This document shows positions 43,701 to 53,323 of a stretch of 62,000 bases of DNA, piece by piece. Within the stretch, counting starts at the first letter, position 1; the number at the start of each line of letters is the position of its first letter. Source of the stretch: Symbiodinium natans (lineage: Eukaryota; Sar; Dinophyceae; Suessiales; Symbiodiniaceae). The notes beneath the pieces are model-generated. The model saw only the letters and a list, made by a program, of their open reading frames with translations. It was not told the origin of the DNA and did no database searches. Position numbers and translations under genes: made by a program. Location of the stretch: assembly GCA_905221605.1 (NCBI GenBank), contig CAJNDS010002537.1:1-62000 (forward strand), in the 5' to 3' direction.

Positions 43701-45627
43701 GTCGATGGTGGGAATTTGGATCTTCTGTGCAGCAATGCGCTCGGGCTGCATATTGCGGGTTGAGAGCAGCAGGCTTGTTTGAGGAGACTTGCACCATTCC
43801 TCCGCCTGCAGCAAGGGTGCAGCAGACGAGCTGGAATGCAAGCTAGAAGAGCCAAGTGCGTGCTCAGACTTTATGCAATTGGCGCACCAACGTCGGCAGT
43901 GCTCCGGCTGGCAGAAATGTGAGCAAAAGCTGTCAAAGTGGATAGCCGTGAAGCTGACAGCCTCGCACCCTGGACAAGGGCCCATGATGGAAGCGTTTCT
44001 TTGCTCAGCAAAGCGTGTGAACTCCTTAAGCATCTTGATTGACTCCCGATTCTGCATGCTGGGCTCGCCGGCGAAAATCAGCATGTAGGAAGAGTCCATT
44101 CGAGGATCCATAGATGCTCCCACAAACTCCGACATTCGGCTGGCCATGGAGATGTCGGCCGCCTGCATCAAGGAGCCCAGCTCGTCTGAGGTCTCAAACT
44201 TCGTGCGCAGCCCGCTGCACAGGGCCTCCGCGTCCTGCGCGCTGTAGCCGCTGTCGTAGAAGCCTTGCACCCAAGAGTCCAAGACCTGCTCGTCGCCGGA
44301 AGTGCGAAAGATTTGCATGGCAGCCAGAAGCTCCTCTTTGATCTGCTTCCGGTAGTTCCTATAGTTTATGGATGGGATAATGCTAAAAACTAAACTTGTT
44401 TATTCCTTGTTGGGTTTAAGTTTAAGTACCCTGAAAATGTAAGAATGGTACCCAACTATGACAAAGGTTCTTGAGGTTGTCAAGATGGCACTCCACATCC
44501 CATCTTAGGGACAGGAACCCATTGTGCGGCCGCAATGAGAGCTCGTTCAGGCATTGCTCCGCACTCTCCAGCTCATCGTAGAATCCTGGAACCAAAGCCG
44601 CAAACCTAGTTCATGGCTGGGCGAGTATGAAAAATCTGAATTGATATTCCTTCTTGGGCTTAAGTACCCTTAACAATGTAGAATGTTGCCCAACTATGAG
44701 ACAAAGAAACCTGGAAGGCAGCGAAAGGAGTTCAGGGCTTGGCTCGCTACTTTGTAGCCGCCGGCCCGCTTCACAAAAGAGCTCCGTGAGCGGAGTCAGG
44801 AAGATCCGCTTGGGCAAGTCGGCGTCTACCAGGAGTGCCGGCATGCTCTGCATGAAGAGAACGGCGGATTTCACATCAGTTGGCAGGTTCTCAGGGGCAA
44901 GAACATCCCCGAAGATCTCAACACTGATGTTGTTGTAGGTGTCGGATGACTCCGACACGTCCTCGTCATCGTGAATCGTCTCGGTCGCCGTGCCGAAGAA
45001 ATAATCGATTTCGGCCTCTATCTTCTTGATATCAACAACCTTTTCGTAGCTGTCCCGTGATTCTGCGCTGAAGATTGCGGCGCAGTCGCCGCCATACACG
45101 ATGCCCGTTACGACATGTGTCGCACGTGCAAGGCCTGGGTATTCTCGCACCTGTAGCTGCTGGTCACACAACTGTGGATCGTGCGTGTTGATGGTGACCC
45201 TTCGAGTTTCTATATGGTAGTTGGCAAGGACCTCTGCTGTTGAGCGCGTGAAGCGCTTATGCTCCAAATACTTGATCGACCCCTTTATCGACAGCAATCC
45301 CGCTAGGATGCCTGCCGTCACTTCAGCCTCAACTTCTTGTAGCCGAGCTCGATCCTCAAGCTTCTCACTGTTTGTGAAGGCAAGGCTCGAGAAATCTGCT
45401 GGGACTGTCTTTACCAGCTCAGGGTTACTTGTCAAAGAATCCGGCCACAGCACGACATCCAAAAAATCATCCTGAACCGCATCATACAGTGAGCCAATGC
45501 TTGATCCACGGCCTAGATCCGGTATCTCAAGGCGCCCATTGCGCCCGCTTGCACTAGCACACAGCAAAATCTGCAGCAGCAAAATCACACATCGGACACC
45601 CCGGCCAGCGGCATGCAAGGATGCCAT
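40771..45627 (-). CDS. Type I membrane protein G: SNTX-like, FN3-like, SEA-like, TM tail
   Basis: Start at 45627 gives a signal peptide (MASLHAAGRG, VILLLQILLCASASG). Residues ~30-300: stonustoxin/verrucotoxin-like N-terminal domain (IPDLGRGSSIGSLYDAV, ATHVVTGIVYGGDC, VEIFGDV, FLTPLTELF). Then a helical region (PGFYDELESAEQCL), a Cys motif (FDSFCSHFCQPEHC), FN3-like strands (YSFQLAAVNDLGTGPFSA), a second beta region, a Cys-rich segment, a Thr/Ser-rich linker with a SEA-like part (LGVSPDQLSI), and a transmembrane helix (FLVWFPILMSLLVGMSVYLL) followed by RRSRRAR and an acidic tail. Introns: 44606-44710 (GT-AG), 44359-44470 (GA-AG), 42216-42323 (GC-AG), and one at about 41470-41490. One extra frame change near 42505 is unexplained. 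The family resemblance is to a pore-forming-type fold; function here (adhesion, defence, cell surface) is unknown. Confidence 0.75.
42216..42323 (-). mobile_element. Introner, CTTAGCAGCTGAG family, GC-AG (108 nt)
   Basis: ATTGG|GCTC + CTTAGCAGCTGAG ... CCCAGCAACTAAG|GCTC. Inverted termini and a 4-bp duplication that supplies a GC donor. Restores FFSIGLENCSDEC. Same family as 52921-53081. Confidence 0.85.
44359..44470 (-). mobile_element. Introner, CTTTGTCATAGTTGGG family, GA-AG (112 nt)
   Basis: CTCAA|GAAC + CTTTGTCATAGTTGGGTACC ... AAACTATAG|GAAC. The 4-bp duplication supplies a GA donor. Restores DNLKNYRKQIKEEL. Confidence 0.85.
44606..44710 (-). mobile_element. Introner, CTTTGTCATAGTTGGG family, GT-AG (105 nt)
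   Basis: TCCAG|GTTT + CTTTGTCTCATAGTTGGG ... CATGAACTAG|GTTT. Same family as 44359-44470 in the same gene, but the duplication here gives GT. Restores LPSRFAALVPGFYDEL. Confidence 0.85.
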
Positions 45628-45969
45628 AACATAGGCCGTGGACGGACATGCGGAGCGAGTTGCAAAGTTTGAGGAAGAGGTGAAGGCTGTGAAGTTGCAG
45701 GCCAACCTTTGGTATAGCTTTTCATCCGAACACGGTTGAGGATAAAGTGAACACGGTTGAGGATACTTGCATCGACCTACCATAGTCCGGCAACACTATC
45801 CTTAAGCCATAAGAGCTGTTCAAATCCGCGCCTGCCTCGCGCAAGTCTTATAACCTGGCTGAATATGTTGCCGCACCTTAAACATGATGGACGCAACCCC
45901 CATCCTGCACGGCCTCTTCGAAAAGCTGCATAGGGCATGCAGGAAGCAAATCAGGTTGCTATGCTCAAT
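45628..45969. other. 5' flank of gene G
   Basis: Contains two close copies of GAACACGGTTGAGGATA (45727-45763). No promoter element could be assigned. Confidence 0.4.
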
Positions 45970-46545
45970 GATACCTTGGCCTCCGGAAGCTCACACTGAA
46001 GTAATTGTCTTTAGGTTCGCCCCAGACAATCATCAACTCGTTCTCTTCGTCTTGACAGCAACGACTGACGATCTTGGATTTCCATTTCTGCTTCATATGC
46101 GCTGACCTATGTATCTGTCCTTTTTGCGCCCTTCACATTGCCATTCGGATGGATTCACGCTTTCTGTCCTGCCTTGGCCTTTCCGGGTTTAGGGTTTAGG
46201 GTTTAGTGTTTAGTGTTTAGGGTTTAGGGTTTAGGAATGTAGAAATCCCCTCTTCCCTGCTTCCTCCTCTCGAATCACTCTGACTCCTGAATGGTTCGGC
46301 ACATGCATCGGCCATACCGTGGCTTGCTCTTCAGCACTAGGTTCCGATTTCGCACTAAATTTGAGATAACGATCGAACCTCAAAAATATACATCCTGCCG
46401 TTTATTATGTTGCCTCTATATTCTGAGAGTCTCCTGTATTTTTCATGAGGCACTCTGGAACTCTTTGTTAACAGGAATTCTTTTTGAAAACATACATTTC
46501 TGATCCAATGTCTGCTCGAGATTTTGGTATGCGGCCACATTGAAC
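45970..46545 (+). repeat. Dispersed repeat, copy 2 (telomere array inserted)
   Basis: Collinear with 24727-25545. A TTTAGGG/TTTAGTG array (46184-46235) interrupts the shared sequence exactly where copy 1 reads CCCGGAATG, and there are no other large insertions. No protein is evident. Confidence 0.8.
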
Positions 46546-46668
46546 GCAAAAACAGTCAACAATGTGCAGACCTTGCAAGGCTTAATCTCCTTGTTTTCGA
46601 GTCTTGCTTTTGGTGACTCTCTGAACCACGCCCACAGATGGGAGTTGCTCCTGCTGGGGCTGTCTCTC

Positions 46669-47850
46669 CTAGCTCAGCAAGCTCACAATCTGCACATGGC
46701 CTTTCTCAACCGCTTTTCTCAAAGGCCTATCGCCCAGCACGGTGTCAGCGCGATTCGCATCCGCCCGATTTTCCAGAAGCAAGCGCACGATGTCCACGTG
46801 GCCTTTGCCTATACTCCCCTTACACCCTTAGTAAAATAGTATGTTGAATCTCCTTTTGGGTTTGATATAAACAAAATATATTTAAAAATAAAAAACGAGT
46901 TCCCAAGGGGGATGTAGTTGCTTGATGCGACCCAAAGGGGCGATTGTCCAAAGGTGTTTTGGCAGTCTTTGTCAGCCCGAGACTCGAGAAGCAAGCGCAC
47001 AACCTTAGAGTGGCCACCTTACTTCTTCAACAACCAAGGGGGAAAAAAGGTTAACTGTTTACTCTGTTTTATGGTTCCTACGAAAGAAGGAAACCCAAAA
47101 AGTCTTCAAAGTTCAACTGATGGCGAAGTCAAGCCACCCTCAGAAGCCACCAAGAGAGGCGTCTTGCCTCGCGCAAAGTCATCGAAGCCTTCCAGCATCT
47201 TGCTCGCGAGCTCCTTGCTGGCCATCTGGGATATCTTGGATGCAATTTCGCATCTATCGCTTTCCGTGCCCGTGTCGCAAGACTCCTTTTCAGCACCGGC
47301 TTGTAGCAATAACTCAGCAACTTCCGCGTGGCCGTTCTCGCATGCCGCAACGAGTGGTGTAACAAAGACACCTTCATCATTAAAACCCAGAAAGTTCGGG
47401 TCCATCGGTTTTTGCAGATATTCTTGAACCTTTGACGTGAGGCCACTTGCAGCAGCCCCTACAAGCTCGTCCATTTCCTGCTCGGATGCGCTGGCAAAAG
47501 GCAGTAGGACCAACTGCAGGGTCGTTGCCTCCAGCTTGGCCTCCTCCTCTCAAGGGAGTTACCCCGAAGAAGATCCCTTGATATCCTCCTAAGATGGAGC
47601 TCATACTATACTTTCTTAGCGGATCTTTCACAAGGGTCCCCCAAACCCAGGTAAGCACAACCTTAAGGGGGTTCAAGGTCGAACCCCCATGATCCTCCAA
47701 GCAGGTGCCGCTTTCTTGAACGAGTCTCTGCCGAAATCGTGGGATGCCTGAGAGCCTCTCTAAGTCGCACTTCAACATCCCTGCAGTGGTCAACTGCTCC
47801 ACGGGAAAGGCAGCCAGCTCTTCTCCAGATGCCATCACCACTCGCAACAT
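46669..47850 (-). CDS. Ubiquitin-like + ankyrin-repeat protein
   Basis: Four exons: 47850-47695, 47546-47138, 47017-46922, 46808-46669. Start MLRVVMASGEEL opens a ubiquitin-like lead (LKCDLERLSGIPRFRQRLV) ending TLQLVLLPFASASEQ. Ankyrin repeats follow: TPLVAACENGHAEVAELLLQ, KTPLLVASEGGHSKVVRLLL, QSPLWVASSKGHVDIVRLLL, and RPLRKAVEKGHVQIV, with stop TAG at 46671-46669. Removing the three introns gives uninterrupted repeats, which validates the splice sites (GA-AG 47547-47694, GT-AG 47018-47137, GC-AG 46809-46921). The protein should act by binding another protein; no partner can be read. The same architecture, decayed, is at 5797-6573. Confidence 0.85.
46809..46921 (-). mobile_element. Introner, ATCCCCCTTGGG family, GC-AG (113 nt)
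   Basis: TCAA|GCAA + CTACATCCCCCTTGGG ... AGGGGAGTATAG|GCAA. Inverted ends; the 4-bp duplication supplies a GC donor. Restores VASSKGHVDIV of an ankyrin repeat. Confidence 0.9.
47018..47137 (-). mobile_element. Introner, CTTACTTCT family, GT-AG (120 nt)
   Basis: GAGG|GTGGC + TTGACTTCGCCATC ... GAAGAAGTAAG|GTGGC. The 5-bp duplication supplies GT. Restores ASEGGHSKVV. Confidence 0.9.
47547..47694 (-). mobile_element. Intron with hairpin interior, GA-AG (148 nt)
   Basis: TTGGAG|GATCATGG...CTTGAGAG|GAGGAG. Contains the hairpin GGGGGTTCGACCTTGAACCCCC broken as GGGGGTTC/GAACCCCC. The unspliced frame stays open, giving a misleading long ORF. The acceptor could be 3 nt further on. Confidence 0.7.
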
Positions 47851-49668
47851 CGTCCGGATTCCAGTTGTTGCTCTTTTCGGGGGGTTTTGGGAGGTTGGCT
47901 TTTTTTGGTGAGGGGCCACTCGCTCTAAGGCTCCAGACTGTTCTTGTACATCTGCGATTTGTCCTGAATGTTCGGATGCACAGTTCTCATTGAGCTTGCT
48001 CTTTTTCTGTACCAGATGCGATGAATTTGGCCATAGAGACTGTGAACGTGTCTGAGGAACAGTTTCGGGCGTCTTGTCTTGGTACACACATGTCGACATT
48101 CGCCAACCTGGCTCGAGGCTTCTCCTGCTTGCGCCAGTGCAGCAGCTTGTTTTTGAATGGCAGGTCACAGAACCACAAAGCCGAGCTCTCAAGGCTTTTA
48201 TAAAGTCCTGTAGTGCGCTGGGGTATACTACGGTATCCGACTATAGCAGACCACAGTATACTATGGTGTACTGTATACAACTGTATGCCCATAGTAGTGT
48301 AGTAGTATGGCATACTATAGAAAACACCTGATCTTTTTCAAGGGCACCTGGAAAGGAGGGTAAAGTTGGAACTCGAAACAGTCTAGAAAAACATCGGAGA
48401 ACAGGTCGACCTCAATATACCGGAGCTGAGAAGGCTTAGTTGTCCAGGAACCTGTTGGAATTACAGGTTAACCTTTGGGATTGTCAGGGGACTACACTAC
48501 CCCAAAAAGGTTAAAGGTTACCTACTCTACTACTAGGTTTAGGGTTTAGGGTTTAGGGTTTAGGGCTTAGGGCTTAGGGTGTAGGGCGAGGCGTTTCAGC
48601 AGCAGCTCTGCCCAAACGCGCTGCTTCGGCTGCCTTTTTTTCCATTCCTTGCACCGAGCCTTCCAGCTGTAGGGTTGGGCCGAGTTGCCCCTAAACCCTA
48701 AACCCTAAACCCTAAACCCTAAACCCTAAACCCTAAACCCTAAACCCTAAACCCTAAACCCTTAACGGGCCCCACAGCCTTGGATGAGGCCCAGATGTGG
48801 GCAGGTGGCACGGGGGAGGACGGTGCTGAAGCCGAGGAAAGAACACCTGCACCACTACTTCTTGCAGAGCGAGGAGGATCGGGCTGCTGGCTGTGTTGAC
48901 ACAGAAGAGTAACTGGGTTTAGGGTTTAGGGTTTAGGGTTTAGGGTTTAGGGTTAAGGGTTAGGGGTTAAGGGTTTAGGGTTAAGGGTCTAGGGGAACTT
49001 CATCATCTTGTATCCTGCCCCGATTTCTATTCTTCGGTGTGTGCCCGAACAGTGTGCAGCCGTTGGAGAGAGAGAGAGAGAGAGTCACATATGAAAGCCG
49101 CACTCAGCGTGTGGCGGTTGCGTTCGTCTGCACGACGACCATGCCACCTTCCTCATCCATCCTCAGTCTTCGTTGAGGGTAGCCCAGTAGTCTGGGCTAC
49201 CAAGTCGTTAAGGGTTGAAGGCCGTCATGGGTTAGGGCAGCACTGCATGGTATGCGCCTGCCTGCGCCGCCTTTGTAGCCCTCTTCGGCGGGCAGAGACC
49301 TGATGCAGTCCGAGGATACACTAAACCCCAAACCCCCAAAAACCCAAAGCATTAACTATAACCTCAACACTCCCTAAAGCCCCAAACCCTATACAGCACC
49401 CAAACCCAAACCCTCTCAAGCTTGTGAACTCTAAACCCTTTATGGCCATGAAGGGGGAACCCCCCCCCCCCCCACTTCCCAAACCCCTACACATTGCTGC
49501 TCGAGCCGACATTTGTTTTAACAGCGCCGGCGCTAAGAAAACTGCTTCGCGGCAGGCGTGACCCAAGCTCTGCTTGGCAGAGTGGTCTCATGTGCCTGGG
49601 AAGGAAAGATCGAGAAAATCCTGAGATTATTTTGCAGAATAACAGACCCGCGCATCCTCTGGCGCTTG
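47851..49668. other. Spacer with three telomere arrays
   Basis: TATACTA-rich imperfect palindromes (48215-48310); an element-like block CCTGTTGGAATTACAGG ... AAAGGTTACC (48450-48525); TTTAGGG array 48537-48590; CCCTAAA array 48687-48765; TTTAGGG array 48914-48994; and a (GA)n run 49067-49084. No gene recognised. Confidence 0.45.
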
Positions 49669-52600
49669 TCATGGGACATGCCTGCCAACCCATTCTCGGA
49701 CACGTGCCCAACCGTTTCTCTTCTTCATCTCCTCATCTCTCCCAAGAACCTTCAGCGCTGTTTCTCGCCAGAGTTCTGGAAGCGACCACTGCACATTCAA
49801 ACACTCCGCAAGTCCTCGGATGAGTTGCAGCGCCCTGCATGTCAGGACCCACTCTGGAGGAAAGTACGTGACGTCATTCATGACATTCCGGGGTGAAAGC
49901 TCGTAGGCACTGTAGTTTCCGGGCAGCTCACTTCTAGACCAGTCCAAGACGAACATCCCAAGTGCAACTGGACAGTACTCATGGGCGGTTTCGGAGAATT
50001 TGAGACCCATGCGATGTCCGAGCACGGTTCCTGCCTCATACTCCTCACGAGTATCTTGGCAGTCTGCAATCATCACCACCAGCTCCGCAAACTCCCTTCG
50101 GAATTTGTAGCCGATGCGCTTCATCTGCCCAAAGTCAATCAGTGCAACGGTTCCGTCCGGTTTCACGAAGACATTCCCGGGATGAGGGTCTGCATGAAAA
50201 AAGCCTTCCTTCATGTAGGGGATGTAAGGGGTAGATAAGGGGTCCCCATTTACGAGACTCTACTTGAAACTCCCCTTAGAGAGGAATCAGGAACCCATGT
50301 TACCTATCGGTGCTTTCCGTCCTGTGTACGCCCGAGTTTAGTTTCTTAAATAGCCCCAAACCCCCTAAACCCTAAACCCTACACCCTAAACCCTAAACCC
50401 TAAACCCCTCCCCGCTCCCCCCTCCCCCCCCCTCGTCCTCCAGGATCATCGTCCCGAAGGCATCGGTCAGTGAGGCCAAGATCTTGCGCCCAGCCCGAAG
50501 CGTCTTCGCGTCGGGCTTCCCCTCAAACGCCGAGACCTTCTTGGCGATCCTTGTGAGGAGGGTTTTTATGTAAAACCCCCCTGGTGCAAAGAGGTGTTTA
50601 TAAAAACCCTATAAATTTCCTCAAACACCGAGACCTTCTTGGCGATCCTTGCGAGGCAGGATTTCGAAATTTTTGGGGGCTCCCGAGATAAGGTCGGACG
50701 GTTTGCTCTCTGAGAGAGTCTGCCCTTTTTGCAGGGTGCAAGGGTCCTGTTGGCAACCCAGAAACAACACGGGCGCAACAACAATGCAGGTCAGTTCACA
50801 GGTCAGCCTATGCTTCCTAAAGCCATCTGCGGGTATTGGGGTTCGCAGACTGCAGTAATGAAGTTCACTGTTTGTCTTTGCATTTCGGCACCTGACGAAA
50901 AGCATGTAGCAACTGGGCTCTGAGATTCATGTAGATGTTGCTGCTCAAGGGCCTCAATCTAGGCTGAGCTTGATGGCAATTGAGAGCAACTCGAGGTCAG
51001 GACAAGTAATCCAGAACCATGAACGCAAGGGTATGTACTTCCCATCTGAAAGGGTCCGAGCGGCTGAGAAAGAGACAGGCCAGGGACAAAGTCCATGCAG
51101 AGCACCCGGCTTGACACAAGGCCAGGGATACTCCTTGGCACCACAATGGGCGCCTTCCTCCCATTCTTCAGCATGGCGTCTGCAACACGATCCATGGCGG
51201 AGGCCTCGCGGAAGAAGTCGAACTCCTCCTTGAGCTGCGCCTCGAGCTCCGTGAAGACTGCGTAGTAGTCCACGGGAAAGACGCCCCGCAACCTGGCTCA
51301 TGGTTGGGATAACAATGAAATTTTGATTGTCTATTCCTTATAGGGTTTAAGTACCCTTAAAGATGTAAAATGGTACCCAAGTATAATAAAGCAGCTGCTG
51401 CGTCAGGGACTTGATGACGGAGATGTCATCCAGGAGCTGCTCTTCAACGTGAGGTCGCTGCACCTTGATGGCCACTTCTCTGCCACTCTTCCTTATCTTC
51501 TCCAATAACCCAGGGAAAAAAGGTTAAACTTTATTCTTCCTACTAAATAAGGAAACCCAAAAAGTTTATAAACTTTAGTTCTTCCTACTAAATTAGGAAA
51601 CCCAAAAAGTTTATAAAGTTCAGCTGTGGTGAGAGGTGAGTTTCAAAGTTGCCCGGTGCACCTGGGCAATGGAGGCGCTCCCCAAGGGCTCGGGGTCCAC
51701 ATGCTCAAAGACGTCCTCGATCTGGTACCTTGCTGTTTCTTCTTTGGGGTTTAGGGTTTAGGGTTTAGGGTTTAGGGTTTAGGGTTTAGGGTTTGGGGCT
51801 TTACGAAAACAGGGACCCCTAAAAAAAGGACCGCCGGATAGTCGGGTTCCCTTCTGATAAGGGCCTTAATAAGGTACCCACAAGTTCGGAAACCACCAGA
51901 AATGTGGAAGCCCCCTCTTAACCAAAGAACATCTAGGCGCAATCTTGGTGTGGTCAATTTCTTGTTTGAATACAGCAGCGAAACAAGGGAAGTCAGCTAT
52001 CGAAGCTCTATATCAGTATGGTCCAGGGCGCCCCTCGAGAAGTTCCTTTTCAATGACCTGGCGCACGACTTCGAAAGAGAGCGGGTTGACAGACTCCACT
52101 AAGAAGGTGAGTTCCTTGGAGTACTCGCTTGGAAACAGGTCGACCCGCGTGGCAATCAACTGCCCAACCTTGACATAGAAGCCGTTCATTTCTTGAATGA
52201 ACTCTGCCAAAGTGGAGGCCCCCTTCTTGTGCATCACACTCCACTCCTTACTTCTTCAATAACCAAGGGGAAAGAAAGGTTAAACTTTATTCCTCCTACT
52301 GAATAGGGAAACCCAAAAAGTTTAAAGTTCAACTATTGGCTAAGTAAGATTCATTTGCAAGGCTGCCATCTGGGTCCCATTTCTGTCCAGCAGACTCCGC
52401 CGACTCTGTTGCGAGGTATAAGGGGATATATGGTGCCAGCCATTGCCTTTTTGGTAGGTTTGGGGGCCCTATAAAGATTCATTTAAACCTTTATGGCTTT
52501 TTAAGGGTTATGCCGGGGATTAAGGAATTCAGGGCAAAAAAAAAAAGAACAGAAAAAGCCGGTGTTCAAACCTGCCCCTAGTTGCGCCGCCGAGGCGTAG

Positions 52601-53164
52601 CCCCGAATACTCCGCAAGGCGAGCTCCATCTTGGAGGGGGGCTCCCCGATGGAGTCCTCGAGGACTTCCGCGCCCTCCATGAGGCTCTCCTCCCTTGTGT
52701 CCTCGTTCTTTTTGTTGAATTTCCCTAAACAACTTGTTGAACGCTAAACCCTAAACCCTAAACCCGTTCTTAAGAAACCCTAAACCCTAAACCCTAAACC
52801 CTAAACCCTCTTTGAGAACCCTAAACCCTAGAAACCCTCAACCCCAAACCCTAAGACTCCTTGGGCTCCTTGATCTCCCTGATCTCCAGAGAGCTCTCTG
52901 CTTTCTGGAGCTCCTGGGACCTTTAGTAGCTGAGCTTATAAGCCCCAACAAACATGCACACTTTTGTTTAGGGTTTAGGGTTTAGGGTTTAGGGTTTAGG
53001 GTTTAGGGTTTAGGGTTTAGGGTTTAGGGTTTAGGGTTATCCCAAAAGGTGTAAAGTGTACTCACTCAGCGACTAAGAGACCCAAGTGCCCTTGATCTCG
53101 CTTTGGCCCTCGCCTTGCGGCACTGCTGCCGGATGTGGCACATGGAAGGCAGCAGGAGCATCAT
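49669..53164 (-). CDS. ABC1/UbiB/ADCK-family kinase-like protein
   Basis: Exons (approximate ends marked ~): ~53164-53082 (uncertain N-terminus), 52920-~52855, ~52720-52565, ~52430-52358, 52246-~52032, ~51731-51645, 51491-51396, 51292-~51060, ~50570-50430, ~50240-49669. Family motifs in order: YVKVGQLIATR (KxGQ), GSASIAQVHRA (A-rich loop), VAIKVQRP (Lys), EEFDFFREAS, HADPHPGN (catalytic loop) and LIDFGQ (metal-binding DFG). The family (UbiB, COQ8/ADCK, plastid ABC1K) acts in mitochondria or plastids in ubiquinone or prenylquinone biology as atypical kinase/ATPase. No targeting peptide can be assigned because the N-terminal exon is uncertain. Introns 52921-53081, 52247-52357, 51492-51644 and 51293-51395 are introners. 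Confidence 0.8.
50350..50410. repeat. CCCTAAA block in the ADCK gene
   Basis: About seven units next to a C-rich run, in the intron between the IAKKVSAFEG exon and the HADPHPGN exon. Confidence 0.75.
50521..50656 (-). repeat. 38-bp exon duplication around a 60-nt palindromic insert
   Basis: Copies at 50521-50558 and 50619-50656 differ at two bases and encode RIAKKVSAFEG / RIAKKVSVFEE. The 60-nt insert has inverted ends (AGGGTTTTTAT ... ATAAAAACCCT). The downstream (sense) copy continues in the kinase frame; the upstream copy would be intronic. Confidence 0.75.
51293..51395 (-). mobile_element. Introner, TAC-TTGGGTACC family, GC-AG (103 nt)
   Basis: CAGCA|GCTGC + TTTATTATACTTGGGTACC ... CCATGAGCCAG|GTTGC. 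Related to the two introns of gene G at 44359 and 44606. The donor is GC; the downstream copy of the duplication has diverged to GTTGC. Restores LTQQLRGVFPVD. Confidence 0.8.
51492..51644 (-). mobile_element. Introner with internal tandem duplication, GA-AG (153 nt)
   Basis: ACTTT|GAAA + CTCACCTCTCACC ... GAGAAGATAAG|GAAG. CTTACTTCT family. A ~45-nt part (AAACTTTTTGGGTTTCC core) is present twice in tandem. Restores HRATLKSGREVAIKVQ. Confidence 0.8.
51748..51905. repeat. Telomere array next to GGTTTnCGAAA-type element
   Basis: Seven TTTAGGG units (51748-51793) abut an inverted-repeat element (GGCTTTACGAAAACAGGGACC ... GTTCGGAAACCACC; about 51795-51895). Together they form much of an ADCK intron. 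Confidence 0.7.
52247..52357 (-). mobile_element. Introner, CTTACTTCT family, GA-AG (111 nt)
   Basis: GCAAAT|GAAT + CTTACTTAGCC ... GAAGAAGTAAG|GAGT. GA donor from a GAAT/GAGT duplication. Restores SLANEWSVMHKKGAS ahead of the KxGQ motif. Confidence 0.85.
52743..52852. repeat. CCCTAAA blocks in the ADCK gene
   Basis: Three short runs separated by unique sequence (52743-52765, 52777-52808, 52819-52852), in the intron upstream of the exon encoding KNEDTREESL. Confidence 0.75.
52921..53081 (-). mobile_element. Introner of CTTAG-CGCTGAG family with telomere array inside, GT-AG (161 nt)
   Basis: CTTGG|GTCT + CTTAGTCGCTGAG ... CTCAGCTACTAAAG|GTCC. Same family as 42216-42323 (108 nt), but the middle is replaced by ten telomere units (52969-53037). 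Splicing gives SRALGSQELQKAES. Confidence 0.8.
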
Positions 53165-53323
53165 GCGCACTGCGCCAAACTGAGCCTCACTTTTCCGTCC
53201 CCGTGGAGGGGGCAATGCCCGGCTCTGGGCATGTTGGACGTTCAAGCTCGGAGTGGAAGGAGGCGATGAACATGACCTAACTGTCCGAACTCCGTACATT
53301 GCGGAGCTGAGCGTCGTCCCCTG

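Noticed and set aside
44606-45627. Calling gene G a toxin
   Set aside because: Only the N-terminal fold resembles the stonustoxin/verrucotoxin family. The protein has a transmembrane anchor and other domains, and nothing in the sequence shows toxicity.
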